Source: an uncultured Acetatifactor sp. (lineage in GTDB: Bacteria; Bacillota; Clostridia; Lachnospirales; Lachnospiraceae). Taken from it: 64,000 bases of DNA. Positions 1 through 7,471 of this stretch are shown here, piece after piece. The translations under genes were made by a program, and so were the position numbers. The DNA lies in the NCBI GenBank assembly GCA_910584375.1, contig CAJUAH010000007.1, positions 62,001-126,000 on the forward strand, read 5' to 3'. The number at the start of each line of letters is the position of its first letter. Positions within the stretch are counted from its first letter, which is position 1. A model generated the notes under the pieces. It was not told the origin of the DNA. It was given only the letters and a program-made list of their open reading frames with translations, and made no database searches.

Positions 1-56
1 AAAGAATACCCGAAGGATCGCAGGATGCGGTGCAGGGTATACACGGAGGTAAAAGT

Positions 57-1259
57 ATGAGTATCAATATCAATCCCAAGAACGATTATTCTTTTATGTT
101 CTCCAGTCTGGGGAGCGGCGCCGCGGGTGTGGGCGGCAGTAATTTCCTCATGGATTACGCGTCGATCAAGAGCGGCAGCTACGGTAAGCTGATGAAGGCC
201 TACTATTCCATGGACCAGAACTCCAGTGTGACGGCCAGCAGGAAACGCGGCAAAGGCAGCGATATTATCGACAGACTCATGGAGGAGAAAAGGAATCCCA
301 AGGTTTCCAAGGACGTACAGGAGGCCAACGCAAAACTGACGACGGGACTGTCCAATCTGAAGAGTTCCGTTACCGCGTTGCGCAATGACAGCACCTTTAC
401 TGACACGGCAAACGGAAAGAGCGCGGTGGATAAGGTGACATCCGCGTTGCAGGCCTATGTGTCTGACTACAATGACGTGGTGACTGCGGCAAAGGGTTCC
501 ACGCTGACCAACAAGACTGCCTATGTGGCCAATGTGATGAGCAGCACCGCAGCCAATGCGGATAAGCTGGCAGAGATCGGTATCAGTGTGGATTCGTCCG
601 GGACTTTGACTTTTGACGCGTCCAAGGTGAAGACGCCGGACGGCGTTTCCAAGGCCCAGGAACTGTTTTCTTCCAAAGATATCATGAGTTATGGCTCTGT
701 AGTCGCCTCACGCCTTCAGTTCGCAGGGGCTGCGGCTGTCACAGGCGCCACGAACACTGGGGATAAAGACAGCGAGGCCATTTCCGGTGCGGCGGGACTT
801 AAGGCGGACGGCAAAGCGCTGGCGTCAGACGCGCTTTATGAGAAGATAAAGGATAAGGACGGAAAAGAGGATTATGATATCTCCAAGATCTTCGCTACGG
901 CCAAGAGCTTTGTGAACAATTACAACCGCATGTTTGACGCGGCGGGATCCAGTTCCAACTCCGGCGTGGTGGCCAATCTGTCTTATATCAGAGAGAAGAC
1001 CGCGCGCAACACAAATCTGCTTGAGCAGTTTGGGATCAGTGTGGACGGAAAAGGCAAGATGAAGATCGACGAGGACACATTCAAGAAGTCGGATATGTCC
1101 CAGGTACAGAAATTCTTCAAAGAATACGGCTCCTCGATTGCGACTAACGCGTCTCTGGTGGACTATTATATGACTACCCAGGCCAATGCCGCCAACGGTT
1201 ACAATGCCGACGGAACATACAATGTTCAGGGAAGCGTTCGCTATGCCGATACCGTATAA
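57..1259 (+). CDS. FliD-like flagellar protein with an internal duplication
   Basis: A 400-residue protein rich in Ala, Ser, Asn and Thr, with no signal peptide or membrane segment, as expected for a flagellar export substrate. The ATG at 57 is chosen because GGAGGT lies 8 bases upstream; an upstream in-frame ATG at 30 has no ribosome site. Two stretches, about residues 130-195 and 280-350, share the pattern Y-x3-YN, a helical run, then GISVD-x2-G-x-(L/M), which resembles the C-terminal core of the flagellar cap protein FliD. The N-terminal D0 helix typical of FliD is not evident. It may be a cap-like or hook-associated factor, or a filament-associated protein specific to Lachnospiraceae. A strong terminator follows. 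The flagellar relation is inferred from the FliD_C-like pattern and from other motility genes nearby; the exact role is unknown. Confidence 0.6.
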   Translation: MSININPKNDYSFMFSSLGSGAAGVGGSNFLMDYASIKSGSYGKLMKAYYSMDQNSSVTASRKRGKGSDIIDRLMEEKRNPKVSKDVQEANAKLTTGLSNLKSSVTALRNDSTFTDTANGKSAVDKVTSALQAYVSDYNDVVTAAKGSTLTNKTAYVANVMSSTAANADKLAEIGISVDSSGTLTFDASKVKTPDGVSKAQELFSSKDIMSYGSVVASRLQFAGAAAVTGATNTGDKDSEAISGAAGLKADGKALASDALYEKIKDKDGKEDYDISKIFATAKSFVNNYNRMFDAAGSSSNSGVVANLSYIREKTARNTNLLEQFGISVDGKGKMKIDEDTFKKSDMSQVQKFFKEYGSSIATNASLVDYYMTTQANAANGYNADGTYNVQGSVRYADTV

Positions 1260-1289
1260 ACGGTTCTGAAGAAACAGCGGATATACAGA

Positions 1290-1328
1290 ATGCGGATTCC
1301 TGGAGTTTACAGGAATCCGCATCTTTTT
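1290..1328 (+). terminator. Rho-independent terminator after the FliD-like gene
   Basis: An inverted repeat with arms ATGCGGATTCCTG and CAGGAATCCGCAT is separated by a short GAGTTTA-type loop and followed by CTTTTTC. It lies 30 bases past the stop codon. Confidence 0.85.
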
Positions 1329-1357
1329 CAAAATTTTAAAATTTTTGCATTTTCCTA

Positions 1358-1386
1358 TTGCAAAATGGAAATACTTCGTGTATAAT
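1358..1386 (+). promoter_or_regulatory. Sigma-A-type promoter of tRNA-Gln
   Basis: A -35 TTGCAA at 1358-1363, a 17-base spacer and a perfect -10 TATAAT at 1381-1386, placed 20 bases ahead of the mature tRNA 5' end. Confidence 0.8.
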
Positions 1387-1406
1387 TCATCAAGTAGTCA
1401 AGAAAT

Positions 1407-1478
1407 AGCGCTATCGCCAAACGGTAAGGCAACGGACTCTGACTCCGTCATTTCAAGGTTCGAATCCTTGTAGCGCTG
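1407..1478 (+). tRNA. tRNA-Gln (anticodon CUG)
   Basis: A complete cloverleaf can be drawn. The acceptor arms are AGCGCTA and TAGCGCT, the D stem is GCC/GGC, and the anticodon stem is ACGGA/TCCGT around loop CTCTGAC, giving anticodon CTG. The T stem is CAAGG/CCTTG around TTCGAAT. No CCA is encoded after discriminator G1478, so CCA must be added enzymatically. It is a single-gene transcription unit with its own promoter and terminator. Confidence 0.95.
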
Positions 1479-1488
1479 CTATATGGAA

Positions 1489-1521
1489 CACCCGGCGGTC
1501 TGTATCGCCGGGTATTTTTTT
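1489..1521 (+). terminator. Terminator after tRNA-Gln
   Basis: The arms ACCCGGCG and CGCCGGGT around a GTCTGTAT loop are followed by ATTTTTTT, directly after the tRNA. Confidence 0.9.
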
Positions 1522-1572
1522 AGCGTGAACCGCCGTGGAGCACTGTGATGCCAGTTGCCGCCGGGTGTACGA

Positions 1573-1601
1573 TTGACAAGCCCGTTTCGGTGTGTAATAA
1601 T
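1573..1601 (+). promoter_or_regulatory. Promoter upstream of the acyl-ACP thioesterase gene
   Basis: A perfect -35 TTGACA at 1573-1578, a 17-base spacer and -10 AATAAT at 1596-1601. The expected transcript would have a leader of roughly 70 bases before the ATG at 1680. It probably drives the thioesterase, cvfB-like and CPBP genes as one operon. Confidence 0.7.
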
Positions 1602-1679
1602 CAGTATAAGGGTTCTGCGGCTTTGTCTGTACGATACAGGTATTGCCGACGAAACCCGCAATACGCATGGAGGAGTGAC

Positions 1680-2384
1680 ATGTATTCTTTTGACAGCCGG
1701 ATACGGTACAGCGAGTGCGACAGCCAGGCCAGGTTGACTCTGGCGGCGCTGATGAACTATTTTCAGGATGCCTCCACTTTTCAGTCCGAGATATTGGGCG
1801 TGGGCGGCGAATATCTGCAGGAGAATAATCTGGTATGGGTGCTTTCGTCCTGGCAGATCGTGGTGGACCGCTATCCCCGGCTGTGCGAGGAAGTGGAGAT
1901 CGGCACCTTTCCCTATGCGTTCAGGGGATGTTTTGGATACCGCAACTTTTTTATGCGGACCAAAGAGGGAGAGACTCTGGCGCAGGCCAATTCGCTGTGG
2001 ACATTGCTGCATCTGCGGGAACAGACCATGGCGCATCCCACCGAGAAGATGAAACAGGCATATGCGCTGAGTCAGCGCCTGCCCATGGAATACGCGGACA
2101 GAAAGATCGCGATACCGGACGAGGGCGTGCGGGAGGAGCCGATCCTGGTGAAAAAGCATCATCTGGACACCAACCATCATGTGAACAACGTGCAGTTTGC
2201 GGAAATGGCCATGGAGAGCCTGCCCGAAGATTTCGCCATACGGCAGATCCGGGCGGAGTACAAGGCGCAGGCGCATCTGGGGGACGAACTGATCCCCTAT
2301 GTGGCGAGGGACGCGGGGCGCTGCACGGTCTCTCTGCAAAGCCCGGAGGGCAAACCTTACGCGGTGGTGGAATTTACGCGGTAA
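1680..2384 (+). CDS. Acyl-ACP thioesterase
   Basis: A 234-residue cytoplasmic double-hotdog protein of the Acyl-ACP_TE (FatA/FatB-like) family, which hydrolyses acyl-acyl carrier protein to release free fatty acids. The N-terminus carries the family-typical SECD segment, and the second hotdog half has the active-site motif D-T-N-H-H-V-N-N, with Asp163, Asn165 and His167 as the likely catalytic set. Length matches bacterial members. The ATG at 1680 is preceded by GGAGGAG at a good distance; longer in-frame readings upstream run through the promoter and are rejected. It is the first gene of a likely operon with the CvfB-like and CPBP genes. Chain-length preference cannot be read from sequence. 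Confidence 0.85.
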   Translation: MYSFDSRIRYSECDSQARLTLAALMNYFQDASTFQSEILGVGGEYLQENNLVWVLSSWQIVVDRYPRLCEEVEIGTFPYAFRGCFGYRNFFMRTKEGETLAQANSLWTLLHLREQTMAHPTEKMKQAYALSQRLPMEYADRKIAIPDEGVREEPILVKKHHLDTNHHVNNVQFAEMAMESLPEDFAIRQIRAEYKAQAHLGDELIPYVARDAGRCTVSLQSPEGKPYAVVEFTR

Positions 2385-2405
2385 ACCGTTGGAAACGAGG
2401 AAGAG

Positions 2406-3239
2406 ATGAAACTGGGAGAAAAACAAATCTTATATATCGTGAAAAAAGTGGACTTCGGCGTGTATCTGGCGGAGGAACACAACGACACGCAGGACCGGGT
2501 GCTGCTGCCGTTAAAACAGGCGCCGCCGGGAGCGCGGGTGGGGGAACGGCTGGAAGTCTTTATATATAAAGACTCCAAAGACAGACTGATCGCCACCACC
2601 AACACGCCGAAACTGATGATGGGGGATGTGGCGCTGCTGACGGTGGCGCAGACCGGCAAAATGGGCGCTTTTCTGGACTGGGGACTGGAAAAAGATTTGC
2701 TGCTGCCCTTCCGCCAGCAGGTAAAGCGTGTAAAAGAGGGGGAGCAGGTGCTGGTATCCCTGTATATAGACAAGAGCGAGCGGCTGTGCGCCACGATGAA
2801 CGTGTACCGCAATCTGCGTTCAGACAGCCCTTACCATGCGGACGACCAGGTGGTGGGAAGGGCTTACGCCTCCAGCGACGAGTACGGGATCTTTGTGGCG
2901 GTGGACAATCTGTATTCCGCGCTGCTGCCCAAAAAGGAACTCTACGGCAAGGTGGAGTTGGGAGAGGAACTGCGGGCCAGAGTGACGAAGGTGCAGCCCG
3001 ACGGCAGGCTGGTGCTGAGCATCCGGGAGAAGGCATATCTGCAGATCCACGAGGATGCGGACAGGCTGCTGGAGATCATAGACAGTTACGACGGAGTGCT
3101 GCCCTTTAACGACAGAGTATCCCCGGCCATCATCCTGCGGGAGACAGGTATGAGCAAGAACGAGTTTAAACGCGCGGTGGGCCGCCTGCTTAAGGCGGGC
3201 AGGATACAGATCACAGAGAAGGTAATACGAAAAGTATGA
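2406..3239 (+). CDS. CvfB/YitL-type S1 RNA-binding protein
   Basis: A 277-residue cytoplasmic protein of the CvfB family (S. aureus conserved virulence factor B, B. subtilis YitL). It has an S1-like fold near residues 1-65, further S1/OB-like modules around 70-130 and 145-210 (the last containing GRAYASSDEYGIFVAVD), and a C-terminal winged helix near 225-277 (TGMSKNEFKRAVGRLLKAG). Family members bind RNA and influence expression of secreted factors; no enzymatic activity is known. GAGGAAG precedes the ATG. The stop codon overlaps the next start by 4 bases, so translation with the CPBP gene is probably coupled. Confidence 0.85.
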   Translation: MKLGEKQILYIVKKVDFGVYLAEEHNDTQDRVLLPLKQAPPGARVGERLEVFIYKDSKDRLIATTNTPKLMMGDVALLTVAQTGKMGAFLDWGLEKDLLLPFRQQVKRVKEGEQVLVSLYIDKSERLCATMNVYRNLRSDSPYHADDQVVGRAYASSDEYGIFVAVDNLYSALLPKKELYGKVELGEELRARVTKVQPDGRLVLSIREKAYLQIHEDADRLLEIIDSYDGVLPFNDRVSPAIILRETGMSKNEFKRAVGRLLKAGRIQITEKVIRKV

Positions 3240-4162
3240 AAACGAAAAAAACGAATTGGATGTTTCTGGTCATTGTTTTGTTCCATGTCGGTCTGAGCTT
3301 TCTGGTGTCATTTGTCCCGGCAGTATATGAGATCATGCAGAATATGGCGGTGAACATAGTGGTGTCCGAGATCACGATCTGGCTGCCCGCCGTGCTGTTT
3401 CTGGCAGTGGGCGAACCGCGATCCGCCGTCTGCTGCGGGCTGAAAAAAGTCCATATATCCACGGCGCTGATGACGGTGCTGTTCATATTGCTGCTGGAAC
3501 CGTTGATCACGGTGGTGAATGCGCTCTCCATGCTGGTGACGGACAATACGGTCGCGGGCATCAGCGATCAGATCATTCAACTGCCCTTGCTGGGGATGCT
3601 GCTCGGCATAGCGGTCTACGGACCCTTTGCGGAGGAACTGGTCTTCAGGGGCGTGATCCATCGCAGTTACCGACAGCGGGGAAACCGCCTGAAAGCGCTG
3701 CTGCTCAGCAGTCTGCTCTTCGGGCTGATGCATATGAATCTGAATCAGGCCTGTTACGCGTTTGTGATAGGGATCGCGCTGGCCTTGCTGGTGGAAGCCA
3801 CCGGGAGCATACTCCCGGCGTTTATCGCCCACTTTTGTGTCAACGGCCTGTCGGTGGTGCTGATGTATATAGTGGACGGCCTGAGCGCCGGAGCCATGGA
3901 GAAGATTCTGGAGGCTGCGGAAAGCAGTATAAGCGGAGAGGAATTGCTGGCGGTTATCTGCGTATACACGTTTATCGCCACCTGCAGTACGCCGCTGGCG
4001 GGCTGCGCGCTGGCCTGGATTGCAGGACGGGAGGGACGCGGAGAGGAAATGCGCGAACTGTGGCGCAGCCGCAGAATAAAGGGCGACAGGCTCATGAGCG
4101 TACCGCTGGCTTTGGGTATGCTGATCTGTCTGGCGGTGATTGTATTGCAGCTTATTTTGTAA
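3236..4162 (+). CDS. CPBP-family intramembrane metalloprotease
   Basis: A 308-residue polytopic membrane protein of the CPBP (CAAX protease/Abi) family. About seven to eight hydrophobic segments are visible. The signature motifs are present: EEL-x2-R (Glu133, Glu134, Arg138), a following FG-x2-HM-N motif and a downstream F-x-AHF-x-VN segment. These His/Glu residues form the zinc site of glutamic-type intramembrane proteases such as Rce1. Bacterial members often act in membrane-protein processing or bacteriocin self-immunity; the substrate here is unknown. Its start overlaps the cvfB-like stop (ATGA). Confidence 0.85.
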   Translation: MKTKKTNWMFLVIVLFHVGLSFLVSFVPAVYEIMQNMAVNIVVSEITIWLPAVLFLAVGEPRSAVCCGLKKVHISTALMTVLFILLLEPLITVVNALSMLVTDNTVAGISDQIIQLPLLGMLLGIAVYGPFAEELVFRGVIHRSYRQRGNRLKALLLSSLLFGLMHMNLNQACYAFVIGIALALLVEATGSILPAFIAHFCVNGLSVVLMYIVDGLSAGAMEKILEAAESSISGEELLAVICVYTFIATCSTPLAGCALAWIAGREGRGEEMRELWRSRRIKGDRLMSVPLALGMLICLAVIVLQLIL

Positions 4163-4170
4163 AATACCCC

Positions 4171-4199
4171 TTGGCAAAATCTCGGGGATATGTTAAGAT
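4171..4199 (+). promoter_or_regulatory. Promoter of the YjfB-like motility peptide
   Basis: A -35 TTGGCA at 4171-4176, a 17-base spacer and an extended -10 TGTTAAGAT ending at 4199. It lies directly after the CPBP stop codon. No good sigma-D pattern (TAAA-N15-GCCGATAA) was found here. Confidence 0.7.
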
Positions 4200-4238
4200 A
4201 AAAATGTAGTAAATACAGCGACATAAGGAGTGAGGATC

Positions 4239-4430
4239 ATGGATATCGCAGGATTGTCAATGAATATGGCGATGATGGATGTGCAGTCTCAGGTAGGGAT
4301 TAAGATGTTGAGCAAAGCGATCGATCTGGGCGAGGATATGGGAGCCGGGATGGTGCAGATGCTCGATGCCGCTGCCATGGAGCGCAGTGTGAATCCGGCT
4401 GTGGGCGGTAATGTGGATATTCGTCTGTAA
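4239..4430 (+). CDS. YjfB-family putative motility peptide
   Basis: A 63-residue peptide matching the YjfB_motility family: a short Met-rich amphipathic protein with MDIAGLSMNM at the start and a VQSQVGIKMLSKAID core. The family is associated with flagellar regulons in Bacillus and Clostridia, but its molecular function is unknown. The ATG at 4239 has AGGAG 8 bases upstream; a GTG at 4230 is in frame but sits on the ribosome site. It is a single-gene unit between its own promoter and a terminator. Confidence 0.75.
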   Translation: MDIAGLSMNMAMMDVQSQVGIKMLSKAIDLGEDMGAGMVQMLDAAAMERSVNPAVGGNVDIRL

Positions 4431-4458
4431 CGAATTGGTTATTTTTTCCGACTATAGG

Positions 4459-4497
4459 GGTGGTCAGGCATGAGAAAAAGGGCCTGCCACCTTTTTT
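4459..4497 (+). terminator. Terminator after the YjfB-like gene
   Basis: The arms GGTGG-T-CAGGC and GCCTG-CCACC, with one bulged T, flank an A-rich loop and are followed by TTTTTT. Confidence 0.85.
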
Positions 4498-4581
4498 GTG
4501 ACTAATTCTCCATTAAATTTTCACAAAAAGCTATTGCTTTTTCTGTGATTTTTTTGTACATTTGTATTAAATGAAAATTTC

Positions 4582-4599
4582 GGCATTTTTACCAATGCC
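4582..4599. repeat. Small inverted repeat upstream of the PucR-like regulator gene
   Basis: GGCATT and AATGCC are separated by TTTACC within an otherwise very AT-rich stretch, 50 bases upstream of the regulator start. It could be an operator for the regulator itself or a chance palindrome. No convincing promoter pair was found in 4500-4640. Confidence 0.3.
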
Positions 4600-4648
4600 C
4601 ATTTGAAAATGATGGGAAAACCCTCACACAGGAAAAGGAGTAGAAAAT

Positions 4649-5734
4649 ATGATATCAAATCAGATCTTGCAGAGTACCATAGACGGGCTGAAAGGAATTG
4701 CAAGGGTCGATATCTGCGTGATGGACGCGGACGGCAAGCCGGTGGCTTATACGGCCGACATGTCGGGCAGCGGCAGGGCAGTGGCGGAGTTCGCCAAATC
4801 CCCGGCGGATTCTCAGGAGATTCAGGGATATCAGTTTTTTAAAGTGTACGACGAACAGCAGCTGGAGTACGTGCTGGTCATTGCCGGCGGCGGCGAGGAC
4901 GTGTATACCATCGGTAAGATGAGCGCGTTTCAGATCCAGAATTTGATGGTGGCTTATAAAGAGCGTTTTGATAAGGACAATTTTATCAAGAATCTGCTGT
5001 TGGACAATCTGCTGCTGGTAGATATCTACAGCCGCGCCAAAAAACTGCATATCCCCATGGACGTGAGCCGCACGGTGATGATCGTGGAGTCTGAGAACGG
5101 CAAGGACAACAATGCTCTGGAACTGACCCGGGCGTATTTTGGCGGGGGCGGTAAAGATTTTATCACGGCGGTGGATGAGAACAATGTCATTGTTGTCAAG
5201 GATCTGTCGGAATCCGACAGTGCCAAAGAGATCGACAAGGCGGCACGTGGACTGTGCGCCGCCTTGCAGAAGGAAGGTCTGAAAGGAGTACATATCGCCT
5301 ACGGCACGGTGATCAAGGAGATCAAGGAGGTCAGCCGCTCTTACAAGGAGGCCAAGATGGCTCTGGATGTGGGCAGGATCTTTTTCGACGAGAGGGACGT
5401 CATCGCGTACAGCGCGCTGGGCATCGGGAGACTGATCTACCAGCTGCCTATCCCGCTGTGCAAGATGTTCATCAAGGAGATCTTTGGCGGGAAGAGCCCG
5501 GACGAGTTTGACGAGGAGACGCTGACGACGATACACAAGTTCTTTGAGAACAGCCTGAATGTGTCCGAGACATCCAGACAGCTGTTCATCCACCGCAACA
5601 CGCTGGTGTACCGTCTGGATAAGCTGCAAAAAAGCACCGGTCTGGATCTGCGGGTATTTGAGGACGCCATCACTTTCAAGATCGCGCTGATGGTGGTAAA
5701 ATATATGAAATACATGGAGAATTTTGAATTTTAA
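4649..5734 (+). CDS. PucR/CdaR-type transcriptional regulator
   Basis: A 361-residue cytoplasmic protein. Residues 1 to about 130 look like a sensory domain, followed by a GGDEF-like-derived middle domain around 140-270. The C-terminal helix-turn-helix of the PucR/CdaR type spans about 300-355 (LNVSETSRQLFIHRNTLVYR). Such regulators control sugar-acid, purine or amino-acid utilisation in other bacteria, but no catabolic gene lies nearby, so its target is unknown. AAAAGGAG lies just ahead of the ATG. The next gene, ftsE, starts 19 bases after the stop, so they may be co-transcribed. Confidence 0.75.
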   Translation: MISNQILQSTIDGLKGIARVDICVMDADGKPVAYTADMSGSGRAVAEFAKSPADSQEIQGYQFFKVYDEQQLEYVLVIAGGGEDVYTIGKMSAFQIQNLMVAYKERFDKDNFIKNLLLDNLLLVDIYSRAKKLHIPMDVSRTVMIVESENGKDNNALELTRAYFGGGGKDFITAVDENNVIVVKDLSESDSAKEIDKAARGLCAALQKEGLKGVHIAYGTVIKEIKEVSRSYKEAKMALDVGRIFFDERDVIAYSALGIGRLIYQLPIPLCKMFIKEIFGGKSPDEFDEETLTTIHKFFENSLNVSETSRQLFIHRNTLVYRLDKLQKSTGLDLRVFEDAITFKIALMVVKYMKYMENFEF

Positions 5735-5752
5735 CAACAAAGCGAGGAACGC

Positions 5753-6499
5753 ATGAGAAAAAGAGATCTGAAAAGAAAACAGCAGGCAAAATTCATCGAG
5801 GAAAACGGTGTGATCTGTCTGGACAATGTCAGCAAATCCTATTCCACCGGATCCCCGGCGCTGAACGGGATATCCCTGAAGGTACACAGGGGAGAATTTA
5901 TATTTATCGTGGGCGACAGCGGCTCCGGCAAATCCACACTGATCAAGCTGCTCCTGCGGGAACTGGTGTCCAGCTCGGGTCAGGTCTATGTGATGGGCAG
6001 GGACATGGCAAAGCTGAAAAACCGGGAGGTTCCCAAGCTGCGCCGCAATCTGGGCGTGGTGTTTCAGGATTTTCGTCTGCTGAACGACAGAAACGTATAT
6101 GAGAACGTGGCCTTTGCCCAGCGCATCGTGGAGGTGCCGGGGCGGGAGATTCGCCGCAATGTCCCCGCCATTCTGGCCACCGTGGGGCTGGCCGGTAAAT
6201 ACAAGGCCAAGACCAGACAGCTCTCCGGAGGCGAACAGCAGAGGGTAGCCCTGGCCAGAGCGCTGATCAACAATCCTTCCATCCTGCTGGCGGATGAGCC
6301 TACCGGCAATCTGGATCCCAAGAATTCCTGGGAGATCATGAAACTGCTGGAGGAGATCAACGAGGCAGGCACCACAGTGGTGGTAGTCACCCATAACCGT
6401 GAGATCGTCAACGCTATGCAGAAACGCGTGGTTACCATGAAGAAAGGCGTGATCATCAGCGACGAAGAGGAAGGGGCTTATATAGACGATGAAGATTAG
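5753..6499 (+). CDS. ftsE: Cell-division ABC transporter ATP-binding protein FtsE
   Basis: A 248-residue ABC ATPase. Walker A is GDSGSGKST, the Q-loop lies in VVFQDFRLL, the signature is LSGGEQQRVALARAL, and Walker B is ILLADEPTGNLD, followed by an H-loop VVVVTHN. The short linker and high FtsE similarity, with ftsX overlapping by 11 bases, make the assignment firm. FtsEX is not a transporter. It converts ATP hydrolysis into activation of periplasmic or extracellular cell-wall hydrolases, here probably the LytM protein two genes on. The first 19 residues are a basic extension beyond usual FtsE. A GTG at 5810 preceded by GAGGA is an alternative start giving a protein of standard length. Confidence 0.93.
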   Translation: MRKRDLKRKQQAKFIEENGVICLDNVSKSYSTGSPALNGISLKVHRGEFIFIVGDSGSGKSTLIKLLLRELVSSSGQVYVMGRDMAKLKNREVPKLRRNLGVVFQDFRLLNDRNVYENVAFAQRIVEVPGREIRRNVPAILATVGLAGKYKAKTRQLSGGEQQRVALARALINNPSILLADEPTGNLDPKNSWEIMKLLEEINEAGTTVVVVTHNREIVNAMQKRVVTMKKGVIISDEEEGAYIDDED

Positions 6500-7397
6500 C
6501 ACATTTTTTTACACGATACAACAGGGATTCCGCAATCTGTTTCGCAATAAGTGGTATTCTCTGGCGTCCATAGCCACCATCTCCGCCTGCCTGTTCCTGT
6601 TCGGCGTGTTCTACGCCATCGTCTCAAATTTTCAGAATATGGTGCGGGGACTGGAAGAGAATGTATGCGTCACAGTCTTTTTTGAGGAGGGAATTACCGA
6701 CGCCCGGATAGAAGAGATCGGCCGTATGATCAGCAGTCGGGCGGAGGTTTCGGAGGTGGTCTATATCTCTGCGGAGGAGGCATGGGAGGGCTATCAGAAG
6801 ATTTATTTCGGGGACAGGGTGGATGAGTTTATAGCCGGATATCCCACCAATCCGTTGTATAAGGATATGAATTACGAGGTATACTTGAGTGACGTGTCCT
6901 TGCAGGATGCCCTGGTGACATACCTGTACTCCATCGAGGGGGTGCGGCTGGTGCGGTACTCCGCGCTGACGGCCAATACGCTGGGCGGCGTGAACCTGCT
7001 GGTCGGCTATGTGTCGCTGGGGATTATCGTGGTACTGCTGGCCGTGTCCGTATTCCTGATCAGCAATACCGTGACCATCGGTATCTCGGTGCGCAAGGAA
7101 GAAATCAACATTATGAAATACATTGGCGCTACAGACTTTTTTGTGCGTGCCCCCTTTGTGTTGGAGGGCATACTGATCGGCCTGATCGGCGCGGCCATAC
7201 CGCTGTGGGGGATTCATTACGCCTATGACAGCGTGCTGGCTTACACGACGGAAAAATTCTCCATGCTCACCCACCTGTTACAGTTCCTGCCCTCGGAGAC
7301 CGTCTTCGGTTTCCTGACGCCGGTATGTCTGGGCGTGGGCGTGGGCATCGGCTTTATAGGCAGCTTTTCCACTGTGCGTAAGCATTTGCATGTGTGA
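6489..7397 (+). CDS. ftsX: Cell-division protein FtsX
   Basis: A 302-residue membrane protein with the FtsX layout. There is an N-terminal transmembrane helix around residues 20-43, an extracellular domain of about 110 residues (50-165), then three transmembrane segments in the FtsX/MacB permease domain to the end. The cytoplasmic loop SVRKEEINIMKYIGAT is the conserved contact segment to FtsE. It overlaps ftsE. Together with the downstream coiled-coil LytM protein and CtpA protease it forms a cell-wall-hydrolysis module. Confidence 0.93.
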   Translation: MKISTFFYTIQQGFRNLFRNKWYSLASIATISACLFLFGVFYAIVSNFQNMVRGLEENVCVTVFFEEGITDARIEEIGRMISSRAEVSEVVYISAEEAWEGYQKIYFGDRVDEFIAGYPTNPLYKDMNYEVYLSDVSLQDALVTYLYSIEGVRLVRYSALTANTLGGVNLLVGYVSLGIIVVLLAVSVFLISNTVTIGISVRKEEINIMKYIGATDFFVRAPFVLEGILIGLIGAAIPLWGIHYAYDSVLAYTTEKFSMLTHLLQFLPSETVFGFLTPVCLGVGVGIGFIGSFSTVRKHLHV

Positions 7398-7471
7398 CAC
7401 GGCAGAGAGGAAATACATGTAGTGGGAACCGTATCACGGGTTTGGTCTGTGGTATGCAGGTAGAGGCAATC

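Noticed and set aside
4160..4190. Sigma-D (flagellar) promoter before the YjfB-like gene
   Set aside because: TAAA at 4160 is not followed at about 15 bases by a GCCGATAA-like element; the sigma-A-type pair at 4171-4199 is much better.
4655..6502. 615-codon open frame on the minus strand
   Set aside because: It lies fully opposite the PucR-like regulator and ftsE genes, both with clear domain evidence; the translation is His/Leu/Gln-rich with no recognisable domain. GC-biased third positions create such mirror frames.
7394..7471. N-terminal extension of the LytM protein from GTG 7394
   Set aside because: It would bury the signal peptide behind 26 polar residues and lacks a ribosome site; ATG 7472 is preferred.
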